Positions 52,762-61,353 of a DNA stretch of 64,000 bases are shown here, in pieces (the stretch's first letter is position 1; every line of letters begins with the position of its first letter). A program made the position numbers and the translations under genes. A model generated the notes under the pieces. That model worked only from the letters and a program-made list of their open reading frames with translations. It did not search any database and was not told where the DNA came from. The DNA is taken from assembly GCF_003635165.1 (NCBI RefSeq), contig NZ_ML058616.1, positions 411,092 to 475,091 of the forward strand. Reading direction: 5' to 3'. This DNA is from Burkholderia sp. Nafp2/4-1b. Its GTDB lineage: Bacteria > Pseudomonadota > Gammaproteobacteria > Burkholderiales > Burkholderiaceae.

Positions 52762-54325
52762 ACTCAACTCCTTTGAGTGGCGCACGACGCCCGAGTTGGC
52801 AGAGCACATCAAGATCGTCAAAGCGATACGCCTCGAACCCAAAGTCGTTGTAGTCTTGAAGGCGCACCATATCGACCCGCAGTTCGACCGCGGGCAGTAG
52901 GAAGTAGTCGCGGATCGACTTGGCATCGAACTCCATACGCGCCGCGACAGTGATGTCGGGCAGTAGCGCATTGTCGAAGCGGATCACCCACCGATTGCTG
53001 CCGACGGCGGTCGGCCGGCAACGCGAAAGAACGAGAGAAACACGAAACTCGTCGTTGACCCATAGCAGATCGGATCGCGCATCCTTCACGACATCTGCTC
53101 CGGCTTCCGTCATAGCTTGTATCGCCTGAGCGACGATCTGAGGATGAAGTCGGCGCAGTTGCCGATTAATCTCCACGTAGCGATAGTCTCTACTCGGCAA
53201 GTAGCCGATCAGATCATAGGTTCGCAGCAGGCTCCCGAAGCGGTGCATGTACGCGCTGCTGGACGGGCAGCCGACAGCTTCGTCAATGATGATGCCTGAC
53301 AGATAACCATTCTTCAGAAGAAGCTGACGCAAGCGCTCGAGCATCTCGGCATCGCTCATACGATATGAGCGTGCCATGATGATCTGCCGTGCAGCTTCGA
53401 ACAACAAGGGACTGACAATTGGCTTGAACGCGTTGTCCGCTCGCACCCATTGCTCGGGTGGGTTCTTAACCCGCTGTTGTTTCAGCTTGAACGAGGTGCG
53501 GTTCCAAACGTTGTGCCCGACATATTTTTCATTGGTGAGAATCTGATGCACCGTGCCACGCGTCCACAACGTCCCTCTATCAGTCGGAATGCCTTCGGCG
53601 TTTAGTGACGCTGCTATCTCGGTCTCGGTTCGTCCATCCTCGACAAAGGCGCTGTAGATACCGCGAACGGTGTCCACTTCTTCCGCCGGCCCAGGAGACA
53701 AGATGACCCGGTCAGTCTGGATGGATTTTTGCTGGCCGCGCTCCAGGGTGCCTTTGATTTCTCTCGCGTGGTCGATCAGCATGCGGCGCAAACCGTAGCC
53801 GGCAGGACCGCCTTGCCGATTTCCGCAACGGATCAGCCGGCTTTGCCCAGCATGAACCTTCACGCTGAGCTCGCGGCTGTACTCTCCCGCCATAGTCCGC
53901 TTCACGCTCTTGATGATGCTGGAGACGGGGCTCCCGTCGTTTTCGAACTGCTCTGCGCAATAGAGAACTTTCACCCCAGCATGCTTGCATCGAATCTCGT
54001 AGCTGGCACTTTCGTCGGGGTCCTGAAATCGCCCCCATCGGCTAACGTCGTAGACCAATACGACAGAGAAGTCCGCGTTGCCTGACTCTGCATCGCGCAG
54101 CAATGCCTTAAGCGAATCCCGGCCGTCGAGACGTAGACCGCTTTTCCCTTCATCGGCATATACGCGAACGACCTCGAGGTCTCGTGTCTCCGCGAATACG
54201 CGAATGACGTCCAGCTGATTTTCGGTCGAATACTGTTGATGCTCTGTAGACATGCGGACGTACGCGACCGCCCGGCGTTCGGTACCCGAGCCATCATGCC
54301 CTGCCTGTCGCGTCGAGCGGACCAC
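52754..54325 (-). CDS. Large serine recombinase, module 1 (first gene)
   Basis: A 523-residue site-specific recombinase. The N-terminal resolvase domain has the catalytic serine in YVRMSTEHQQYS, S26 with the chosen GTG at 54325, which follows GGAGG. The domain continues with VLVYDVSRWGRF and FENDGSPVSSIIKSVKR. The recombinase domain (GGPAGYGLRR, then WTRGTVHQILTNEKYVGHNVWN) and a 200-residue C-terminal part follow. A TTG at 54343 is the other possible start. Placing the serine at the same residue number as in the paralogue at 59622 supports the GTG. Such enzymes integrate and excise elements. This one heads a three-gene coupled operon. Confidence 0.9.
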   Translation of the reverse strand: MVRSTRQAGHDGSGTERRAVAYVRMSTEHQQYSTENQLDVIRVFAETRDLEVVRVYADEGKSGLRLDGRDSLKALLRDAESGNADFSVVLVYDVSRWGRFQDPDESASYEIRCKHAGVKVLYCAEQFENDGSPVSSIIKSVKRTMAGEYSRELSVKVHAGQSRLIRCGNRQGGPAGYGLRRMLIDHAREIKGTLERGQQKSIQTDRVILSPGPAEEVDTVRGIYSAFVEDGRTETEIAASLNAEGIPTDRGTLWTRGTVHQILTNEKYVGHNVWNRTSFKLKQQRVKNPPEQWVRADNAFKPIVSPLLFEAARQIIMARSYRMSDAEMLERLRQLLLKNGYLSGIIIDEAVGCPSSSAYMHRFGSLLRTYDLIGYLPSRDYRYVEINRQLRRLHPQIVAQAIQAMTEAGADVVKDARSDLLWVNDEFRVSLVLSRCRPTAVGSNRWVIRFDNALLPDITVAARMEFDAKSIRDYFLLPAVELRVDMVRLQDYNDFGFEAYRFDDLDVLCQLGRRAPLKGVEYE

Positions 54326-54408
54326 GCTGCCTCCCTTCGGCAAGCTACCCCACGCCCGCCTACGTCAAGACACTCCGTCAGACGACTATAGTTTTGGAGA
54401 CGCGAAAA

Positions 54409-54756
54409 ATGTTGCCGAAAACAAGTAAGAAGTTGCGCGACAACGAGACATCAAAGGTGGGAAGCGAATACCCACTCGTCATCGCCCTTGCGCTCAAAGA
54501 TGAGGTGGGAGGTTCACGGCGCGCGATAAAAACACTGACGCGGTGGACGGGCGCTAGCGAGCGCACCGTACAGAACTGGCTCTCTGCGGTTCGGGGACCA
54601 AGCGGCCCACATCTGGTAGCCCTAGCCAAACATTCGAATGCAGTTCACGAAGCGTATTTGTCGCTCTCGGGACGGAGTGAGGTCGTCGACTCACAAATCG
54701 AGATGTCGATAGAACTACTTCGCAAGGGCCTCAGCCTCCTTGTCGATGGAAGTTAA
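54409..54756 (+). CDS. Small helix-turn-helix protein divergent from recombinase 1
   Basis: A 115-residue protein. The central part (AIKTLTRWTGASERTVQNWLSAVRGPSGPHLVALAKHS) is a helix-turn-helix whose recognition helix is SERTVQNWLSA; the rest is helical. The ATG at 54409 has GGAG nine bases upstream. It lies divergently from recombinase 1, with starts only about 85 bases apart, so it may repress or cooperate with the recombinase operon. A frame-shifted relative lies at 56962-57259. Confidence 0.75.
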   Translation: MLPKTSKKLRDNETSKVGSEYPLVIALALKDEVGGSRRAIKTLTRWTGASERTVQNWLSAVRGPSGPHLVALAKHSNAVHEAYLSLSGRSEVVDSQIEMSIELLRKGLSLLVDGS

Positions 54757-55129
54757 TAGTCCAACCTGCCATGCGGCTATTTCTCGATACTTAATACACG
54801 GGCTCCGGCCATCCATGCGGACAACACGAGCTGAACTCGTCAGCGGAAGATGGTTCACGCGGGTTCTATGTCGAACCGGTCAATGCCTGAAACCCCGATG
54901 ACTGTACGCCGTTTCTATAAAGTGAAGCGCTGCCGCCGCATCGATATTGACACGTGAACAGAAATGATACAGATTGATAAAGTCCGGTATACGACAAATA
55001 CGCCAACTACACTTTTCAGAAACGCGCCACATCTCGCCAGCTTAGTATGACACTCATGGTCGCGCCCGCACATTGCCTCATCACACAACGACGACCATCG
55101 AATTTATGACTAGCACTATAGGAGACCAT
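54757..55129. other. Gap without a recognised gene, upstream of the AT-rich gene
   Basis: The right half becomes A+T-rich. Candidate promoter elements for the 589-residue gene (TTGATAAAG near 54973 and nearby AT runs) are present but weak. No repeat or RNA is apparent. Confidence 0.3.
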
Positions 55130-56899
55130 ATGCCAGATCGCCTACTCATAACACAGAATGCACAATTTTACTTCCCGAAAGCAGAGCTGACAGATGACTC
55201 GATAGGTGCCCTGTTAGACGCCGCATCTCAAAATATCGAGAAGAATAGCAATTTTCTGATCGATGAATTTAGGCAAGCGCGCACCGTACCCAATACAGAT
55301 TTCACGTTCACGTATTCTGCAAGAGCATTTCCTTCGTCCCGACCGGTCTATTTTTTGACCGAGGATTTCCAAGATATAATATATGCGTACATCGTCATAA
55401 TCGAAATCGGAAAATACATATCGATCTTCAAAAAAAGCTGCACCAATATATCCGACAAAATCGACGAACATTTCAATGCGGTCGACCACTCACTTCTTAC
55501 ATCGACCTTTGATGATGACGAAGTCGAGTTTCAAAAAATTGCACTGCGCAATATGACGATATCAGAGCGCGCGATGCGAGCAAGATCATATGAAGCCGCT
55601 GATTTAAAAGGCCTACTGTCGACGCACGCCGCCGGGCGATCAATTCCCTATTTTCTGAAAATTCGTCAAGGTTCAAACTTAAAAACAATTTCTGCGAACT
55701 CTGGTCGAGTAGTCGAGGCCTCGGAACGCAAGAAGCTCGATGAAATCGCGCTTTGGGCAAATGGCCAAGTTCATTTAATTGAAAATCCAAATGCAAACAA
55801 GGCGTTTTTGGACTCCTTTGCAAAATTAGTCGATCTTAACGAGGTGTTAGCCGTCACAGATCCTTCGGCCATTTTGATCGAAAGCGCGATGCTACACGAC
55901 AGAATAATTAGAGAAAAAATCCCGGCTTCCTACAAAACACGAAAGAAGAAGTTGCTATCACTAAACAAGGGCCGACTTGATCGAATCTTCGAAATTTTGG
56001 AGAAGGTGTATGAAGTCGACACAGACTTAAAGATAATCGGCCACGAAAACACTTCAAGGCTCAGAAAGAACGAGAAATCGATCACATTACTATCCACCCC
56101 TCTTCAGAGAATCAAGCTTACAGAGAACGGAAAGGATGTCTCTCTTCAGAAATACATCATTAAAAACGGATTCTTTAGTATTTGCTTCGAAGACCCCAAG
56201 TACATGTATTTCATGGGACGATGCTTTGAAGACTCATCCGGGATTTCCGAAATCGACAGCATACTAGACATTTTGATTGCAAAACCCGAGATCGCAAATG
56301 CTACTAGCGAAAAGGGCAAAATCCAATCAACCTCAACTGCATTCGATGCCAATTCGATGTTTGGTATAGCAGAGACCATTCATGCTCATGACGATTACGT
56401 TTTTTGTGATGATCTGGGTAACGAATGGGCCGATCATATTACCCTGAACAGTGCAGACTCATGCATTTGCTTTATTCACTCGAAACATGGGGATGTTAGT
56501 CGATCCGCAAGCAAGCTTCATGACGTTGTGGGCCAAGGCATAAAAAATCTCGGGAACATGTATTTCTCAAAGGAACAATTCACAAAGAAGGTCGACGAAA
56601 AATTTTCCAACGGTTATTCCCAAGATTCGATACAGAGCGAAATTAGCCGGACCAGAAAAGGCGATTGCGCCGCGATCGACGACTACGTTAAACACCTCTT
56701 GCAAGACTATAAGCTCCACCGAAAGGCGATCCTATCGTGCTCGTTTATATCGAAATCCGCCATTGAGATTGAATTTAATAAAATAAAAACCAAGCAAGCT
56801 GTTACGGGTAATATCATACAACTGCTTTGGATTCTGTCGTCTTTCGCGCATGCCGCGAAGGATATGAATGTCATCCCCATCATTTACTGCCAGGAATAA
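55130..56899 (+). CDS. AT-rich hypothetical protein with a nuclease-like C-terminal motif
   Basis: A 589-residue cytoplasmic protein of unknown family. The ATG at 55130 has AGGAG five bases upstream; earlier TTG and ATG codons lack a site. The N-terminal 400 residues are mixed alpha/beta without motifs I know. Residues 420-480 form a compact block: DDYVFCDDLGNEWADHITL with D427, D428, E432 and D435, then ICFIHSKHG ending at K452, then SASKLHDVVGQGIKNLGN. The spacing of D435 and K452 recalls a degenerate PD-(D/E)xK nuclease, but this is only a visual impression. Base composition is far below the neighbours in G+C, so it arrived by transfer. Its place between two recombinase modules fits a defence or cargo gene. 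Confidence 0.6.
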   Translation: MPDRLLITQNAQFYFPKAELTDDSIGALLDAASQNIEKNSNFLIDEFRQARTVPNTDFTFTYSARAFPSSRPVYFLTEDFQDIIYAYIVIIEIGKYISIFKKSCTNISDKIDEHFNAVDHSLLTSTFDDDEVEFQKIALRNMTISERAMRARSYEAADLKGLLSTHAAGRSIPYFLKIRQGSNLKTISANSGRVVEASERKKLDEIALWANGQVHLIENPNANKAFLDSFAKLVDLNEVLAVTDPSAILIESAMLHDRIIREKIPASYKTRKKKLLSLNKGRLDRIFEILEKVYEVDTDLKIIGHENTSRLRKNEKSITLLSTPLQRIKLTENGKDVSLQKYIIKNGFFSICFEDPKYMYFMGRCFEDSSGISEIDSILDILIAKPEIANATSEKGKIQSTSTAFDANSMFGIAETIHAHDDYVFCDDLGNEWADHITLNSADSCICFIHSKHGDVSRSASKLHDVVGQGIKNLGNMYFSKEQFTKKVDEKFSNGYSQDSIQSEISRTRKGDCAAIDDYVKHLLQDYKLHRKAILSCSFISKSAIEIEFNKIKTKQAVTGNIIQLLWILSSFAHAAKDMNVIPIIYCQE

Positions 56900-56961
56900 A
56901 AATGCGCGCGCCGACCGCCCCGTCTACAGGAGGGCATCGGTGCGCAAACTGCTGAAGCGAG

Positions 56962-57259
56962 ATGCAATCTCTATACCCACTCGTCATCGCCCTCGCGCTC
57001 AAAGGAGAAGTTGGAGGTGCGCGGCGCAATACAAACACTGAGGCGATGGATGGGCGCGAGCGAGCGTACCGTACAGAACTGGCTCTCTGCGGTTCGGGGA
57101 CCGAGCAGCCCACATCTGGTAGCCCTGGCCAAACATTCGAATGCGGTTCACGAAGCGCATTTATCGCTCGCAGGACGAAGCGAGGCATCCGCCTCGCAGA
57201 TCGAAATCTCGATAGCGCTACGTCGTGAGGCGTTCGGTCTGCCTGCCCGCAGTAGTTAG
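56962..57259 (+). pseudogene. Frameshifted duplicate of the small HTH gene
   Basis: From about 56972 to 57228 the DNA closely follows 54467-54728, including a run of 35 identical bases around TACAGAACTGGCTCTCTGCG. A two-base loss near 57023 shifts the frame. The N-terminal part is read in one frame (YPLVIALALKGEVGG) and the helix-turn-helix part (SERTVQNWLSAVRGP) in another. It therefore cannot make the full protein. It stands to the left of module 2, roughly as its intact copy stands to the right of module 1. Confidence 0.8.
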
Positions 57260-57346
57260 AAGAGGGCGTTCATTCCAAGCCAGCAGGGGTGCATTTGGCC
57301 AGCCACGCCGAGGCGCGGCCGACTGAGAGATGGTGAAGCTCTGCAG

Positions 57347-57634
57347 CTATCGACGGGTCTTGTACACGCGCTTAAACACGACACGGTCGCCGAACATCTT
57401 CTGTATGAGCAGGCTAAGTCCGGCAAACACAACTGCACCTGTAATCCAGCCGCCTACTGACATGGACTCGGGCAGGTGCCGATGCGCTTGATAGCCCGCG
57501 AACGCGGCGGCAAGCAGCGCCGCGCCGAAAAGCCCTCTTGCCGGTCCATACTCAACTTCAGCCTGACACCCCGTGCAAACCGTCGCGCCGCGCGGAACCC
57601 CAGTGCGGCAGTGAGTACAAGTCATATTGCTCAT
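57347..57634 (-). CDS. Zinc-ribbon membrane protein
   Basis: A 95-residue protein with an N-terminal zinc ribbon (CTHC and CTGC pairs at about residues 6-25) and two hydrophobic helices (LFGAALLAAAFAGYQ and GGWITGAVVFAGLSLLI), ending in a basic tail. Probably an inner-membrane protein with the ribbon in the cytoplasm. The function is unknown; similar small zinc-ribbon/TM proteins are common on islands. It lies between the HTH pseudogene and module 2. Confidence 0.65.
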   Translation of the reverse strand: MSNMTCTHCRTGVPRGATVCTGCQAEVEYGPARGLFGAALLAAAFAGYQAHRHLPESMSVGGWITGAVVFAGLSLLIQKMFGDRVVFKRVYKTRR

Positions 57635-57812
57635 TATTTTTACGATCTAGGCTATAGAACCACTCGACTGCAAGACGCAGTGAGTCCCTTTAAACGCATA
57701 ACGACATAAAGGTAAGATTCTTTAGATAAATTCGCAACGCCTCAACATACGAATTCTAGATCACGCAATTTTCTCGACCAGCAGGCCGATTTTCGAAACA
57801 ATGCACGGCCAA

Positions 57813-57832
57813 ACTGCCTGAGCTCAGGCAGT
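57813..57832. repeat. Perfect 20-bp palindrome over the stop of RepB-like 2
   Basis: Bases 57813-57832 equal their own reverse complement. The palindrome covers the last codons and stop of the gene at 57824. It is followed on the minus strand by only three T, so it would be a poor terminator. A binding site for one of the ParB-fold proteins or a recombination site is possible. Confidence 0.5.
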
Positions 57833-58726
57833 GGGTTCAAGAACCGGCTGCTCTAAGGCAATCATTTCCACGACGGACTGGAGTTCGCATAACAAGTCCG
57901 CCTGTTGGACCTGTAGGTACTGGCGCACCGACTCGTTCTCAAGCAGCCTCGCAAGATAGCCCTTTGCGAGCACGAGGTTGAGCACGTCCTGTCCATAAGT
58001 CTGCTCGACCACCTTATACTGTCCCTGCAGATTGCTCATCTCCCGTTCCATCTTTGCCATTTGCTCGGGGCTCACGCCGGCAAGCTTCCTCGGTTTCTTC
58101 CCTTCGATCAGCCGCGAAGCCGGCGTCGCGACGAGCAACGCTTCAGCGTACGAGACAGACAGGTTGTTTGCTGCCACCATGAGCTCGACACATTCGACTT
58201 GCCGCGTCGGCTTCATCTTCCTCAGAGCTCGCGCGAGCTCCGGCGAAAACTGCCGGTCCTTCAACAACTCAGTCGCTTCAGCACAAATCCCATCCAGCAA
58301 TGCCATCCTCTTCATGATCTGCGACACATCTACGGACAGCGCCTTCGCGAGTCGCTCCGGGGACACCCCGCGTTCAACGGCCCGGCGAATCATGAAATGC
58401 TCCTGGATGGTCGATAGTCGATTGACGCGGTTGTTGTACGTGTAGCTCTCATCGTCCGTGGCAACGAGGCACGACGCGGTGTTGAACTGGAGCTCCTGCA
58501 ACGCGATCAGTCGCAGATGCCCATCGAGCAGAACGTGGTTGCCCGATGCCTGATCGACCGGCGTCACCGAAAGCGGCTCGATCAAGCCCACCTCCTCGAT
58601 GGAACTTCTGATCTGCTTGAATTTTCGCGAGTTCATCATGCCGGCAGGCGTGCGCCGTGATGGCAGGATGCTCGCGATCGGAACGGAAAGTGGTTCCGGA
58701 ATGAATCCAAGTGCTACGCCGGTCAT
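57824..58726 (-). CDS. RepB-like ParB-fold protein, module 2 (third gene)
   Basis: A 300-residue paralogue of the protein at 50951. The same landmarks appear in order: HVLLDGHLRLIALQELQ near residue 64, YNNRVNRLSTIQEHFMIRRAVERGVSPERLA near 95-125, RKMKPTRQVECVELMVAANN near 170 and LAKGYLARLLEN near 255. As in copy 1, the GERR-type box of ParB is altered (GHLR). It starts in an ATGA overlap with the ParB-like gene. The two copies differ enough to be old, independent lineages rather than a recent duplication. Confidence 0.8.
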   Translation of the reverse strand: MTGVALGFIPEPLSVPIASILPSRRTPAGMMNSRKFKQIRSSIEEVGLIEPLSVTPVDQASGNHVLLDGHLRLIALQELQFNTASCLVATDDESYTYNNRVNRLSTIQEHFMIRRAVERGVSPERLAKALSVDVSQIMKRMALLDGICAEATELLKDRQFSPELARALRKMKPTRQVECVELMVAANNLSVSYAEALLVATPASRLIEGKKPRKLAGVSPEQMAKMEREMSNLQGQYKVVEQTYGQDVLNLVLAKGYLARLLENESVRQYLQVQQADLLCELQSVVEMIALEQPVLEPTA

Positions 58727-59625
58727 GCTGGACTCCCGCTCGGCCAGACACGTTCTGCCAAATACTTCGGCAAAGTCGCCAGTTCCTCAGCGCGCAGCAG
58801 GTTGACGAAGTTCTCATCCGCAAATAGCTGCCTGAGCGCGCCGACGATGAAGAGCAATCGCTGCTGCGTAAATTCCGCCTTCCGCACCATCGTTTTCTGT
58901 CGCTCAACTTCATGCTGATACGTTCGGACGAGGCTCGATGTGGTCACGTCCATCACCTTGCGCGTCATGTTTCGATTCGCCGTGCGGCCGAGCGCTTTCC
59001 TCCGCTCGATGACGCGCCGAGCATCCATCAACTGGCGCCCGCGCAATCTCCCCGATTCATATGCCTCCTGCAGTGCCGCCTGGATTGCCTCATCATCGTC
59101 GCCGGCACCGACGATCGAAAGCGCCGCGTTCAGCGGAATTCGGCCTTTCTCGACGGCGATCACAAGGCGTTCTTCACCCTGATGCAGCAGCGTCAAGATC
59201 CCCTGCACATAGTGTTGCGTGAGGCCCGTCTTCTCGGCGATCGCCTTCGGGGCGTATCCGCGCTCCTGCAGTTCGCGTATGCCGGCGAGCAGCTCGAGCG
59301 GTCGGCACTGTCGTCTCGCGATGTTCTCCGTCAGGCTCATGATGAACGCGTCTTCGTCGCTCACGCTCACCACCAGCGCTGGTATCGTCGTTTCTCCGAG
59401 CGATCGGAACGCCTTCAGTCGTCCCTCCCCGCACACGAGGAGATACTTCTCAACACCACTGGCCGTTGCCCGTGGCGTGACCAGGATCGGTTTCTTCAGG
59501 CCGATCGTCTTGATGTTGCTGACGATTTCGTCGAAAACTCGACCATTGCGCTCGCGAGGATTGATCACCTCGATCTGGCTGATGGGAATCATCCGAACCT
59601 CACCGGGCTGCTCACGCTGAGTCAT
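58723..59625 (-). CDS. ParB-like protein, module 2 (second gene)
   Basis: A 300-residue ParB/Spo0J-like protein: CGEGRLKAFRSLGETTIPALV near residue 65, LTENIARRQCRPLELLAGIRELQ near 98 and a helix-turn-helix YAPKAIAEKTGLTQHYVQGILTLLHQGEERL. The C-terminal part has the RTYQHEVERQKTMVRKAEFTQQRLLFIVGAL stretch, which is also recognisable in the module 1 copy (RTYQTEVRRKKIVLQNARIQDQRLLLII). The ATG at 59625 overlaps the recombinase stop as ATGA. An upstream frame extension to 59742 is inside the recombinase and unlikely. Confidence 0.83.
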   Translation of the reverse strand: MTQREQPGEVRMIPISQIEVINPRERNGRVFDEIVSNIKTIGLKKPILVTPRATASGVEKYLLVCGEGRLKAFRSLGETTIPALVVSVSDEDAFIMSLTENIARRQCRPLELLAGIRELQERGYAPKAIAEKTGLTQHYVQGILTLLHQGEERLVIAVEKGRIPLNAALSIVGAGDDDEAIQAALQEAYESGRLRGRQLMDARRVIERRKALGRTANRNMTRKVMDVTTSSLVRTYQHEVERQKTMVRKAEFTQQRLLFIVGALRQLFADENFVNLLRAEELATLPKYLAERVWPSGSPA

Positions 59626-61187
59626 GCTCTTCTCCTCAGCCGAGCACGCTGTGCCATACCGTATAAGTAATCCAGCGTGTCGAAACGATAGCTCTCGAAC
59701 TCGATTGGATTCCAGTCCGCGAGACTGATACGAGGCTGCCAAAAATCGATGTGAGGCAGCAGGTAATAGTCGAGCGCCGTCGAGTTGCTCTGATCCAATC
59801 TGACCGCGACGGTGATATCCGGCAGCAGGCTCGTGTCGAATCGCACCTTCCAGTGGTTACGGCCGCTGCCGCGCACTTGGCACCGTGACAGTACGATGCA
59901 GGCAGTGAACTCCCGATTCACGGTCAGCAGGTCCGTCGCCGGATCACGCGACACGGATCCGCCGAGATCCGCGATCTTCTTTTCCGTCTCGGCAACGATC
60001 TCTGGGTGCAGTTGCCGAATGAAGCGATTCGTTTCGATATAACGATAGTCACGGCCCGGCGTGAAGCCGACCGTCTGGTACGCACGAATCAAGCTGCCGA
60101 AGCGATATACATAAACCGAGGTGGACGGCATGCCCTCCGTTTCGTCGATCACGACGCCCGATAGAAAGCCTCGGCTTCGGTACAGATTTCGCAGACGCTC
60201 GATAAGCTCCTCACTCGAGTAGCGCCGGGCGCGCGCCCGCATAATGCCCTGCGCGGTATAGAACGTTTCGCTCGGCACGATGGATTCGAACGCACCCTCC
60301 TTGCGTATCCACATCTCCGACGGATTCGTGACGCGCGACTTCTTCAGCTTGAACGACACACGGTTGTAGACGTTGTTGCCGATGTACTTTTCGTTGGTCA
60401 GCACCTCCCGAATAGTTGCCCGAGTCCAGGGACGCCCAAGGTCCGTCGGAACATTCATGCCGTTCAGGCGTGCGGCGATCTCGTGCTCATTGAGTGACTC
60501 ATTGATGAACCAGCTGTAGATGAGGTTGACGATACGCACCTCGCTATCCGGGCCCGGCATCAGAATGACGCGGTCCGTCTGCAGGCACTTGTGTTGGCCG
60601 CGTTGCAATTCCCCCTTCATGAGGCCATGCTCGTCCACCAGGATCCGGCGTAACGCGTAGCCTGCAGGGCCGCCTTGCCGGAAACCGAGCTCGATCAACC
60701 GGCACTGACCAGCGAAGACTTTCGCTGACAACTCGCGGCTGTACTCACCGGCCATCGCACGCTTCACACCTTTGACGATCGTCGAAACTGGCGAGCCGTC
60801 GTTCTCGAACTGTTCGGCGCAATAGGCAACCTGGATGCCTGCGCGCCTGCAGATGTACTCGTAATAGGCACTTTCGTCTGCATCCTGGAATCGTCCCCAG
60901 CGGCTTACGTCGTAGACGAGGATCACCTGGAAATCGGCCATGCCGGTTTCCACGTCCCGGATCAGCTGCTGCAGCGCTTGGCGCCCATCGATGCGCAAAC
61001 CACTTTTACCCTCGTCGGCGTAGGTCCGTACGATCTCGAGATCGCGACGAGCAGCGTAGTCGCGAATGCGATCACGCTGATTCTCCGTCGAGTATTGCTG
61101 ATGCTCCGTCGACATCCGAACGTATTCAGCAGCCCGCATCCTGCAGGCCTGCTCGTCAACGGATTCGCATGTGCAATCGAGGTCCAC
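59622..61187 (-). CDS. Large serine recombinase, module 2 (first gene)
   Basis: A 521-residue serine recombinase paralogous to the one at 52754 over its whole length. Both share YVRMSTEHQQYSTENQ, VLVYDVSRWGRFQD, YCAEQFENDGSPVS, MAGEYSRELS, GGPAGY, TNEKYIG/V and a similar C-terminal third. The start is taken as the GTG at 61187, preceded by GGGAG at seven bases. This makes the catalytic serine S26, exactly as in module 1. ATGs at 61139 and 61235 are alternatives. It heads the second coupled recombinase-ParB-RepB operon. Confidence 0.9.
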   Translation of the reverse strand: MDLDCTCESVDEQACRMRAAEYVRMSTEHQQYSTENQRDRIRDYAARRDLEIVRTYADEGKSGLRIDGRQALQQLIRDVETGMADFQVILVYDVSRWGRFQDADESAYYEYICRRAGIQVAYCAEQFENDGSPVSTIVKGVKRAMAGEYSRELSAKVFAGQCRLIELGFRQGGPAGYALRRILVDEHGLMKGELQRGQHKCLQTDRVILMPGPDSEVRIVNLIYSWFINESLNEHEIAARLNGMNVPTDLGRPWTRATIREVLTNEKYIGNNVYNRVSFKLKKSRVTNPSEMWIRKEGAFESIVPSETFYTAQGIMRARARRYSSEELIERLRNLYRSRGFLSGVVIDETEGMPSTSVYVYRFGSLIRAYQTVGFTPGRDYRYIETNRFIRQLHPEIVAETEKKIADLGGSVSRDPATDLLTVNREFTACIVLSRCQVRGSGRNHWKVRFDTSLLPDITVAVRLDQSNSTALDYYLLPHIDFWQPRISLADWNPIEFESYRFDTLDYLYGMAQRARLRRRA

Positions 61188-61353
61188 GATCCAGCTCCCA
61201 CTGGCAACCGCCCCTCGCTGCGCCATCCCCGACATCAACTAGGGGATTTGTATCGGCGAACGCGTCGCGCCTTGCAATGACGTCGAATGCGAGCGAGTAC
61301 ACAGCCAAGGTAGCAGGCCATAGACCCTTGTCGTACACGTCATCTCTTTGCAA

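Noticed and set aside
54757..55129. Insertion-sequence remnant between the HTH gene and the AT-rich gene
   Set aside because: No transposase fragment or terminal inverted repeats could be seen.
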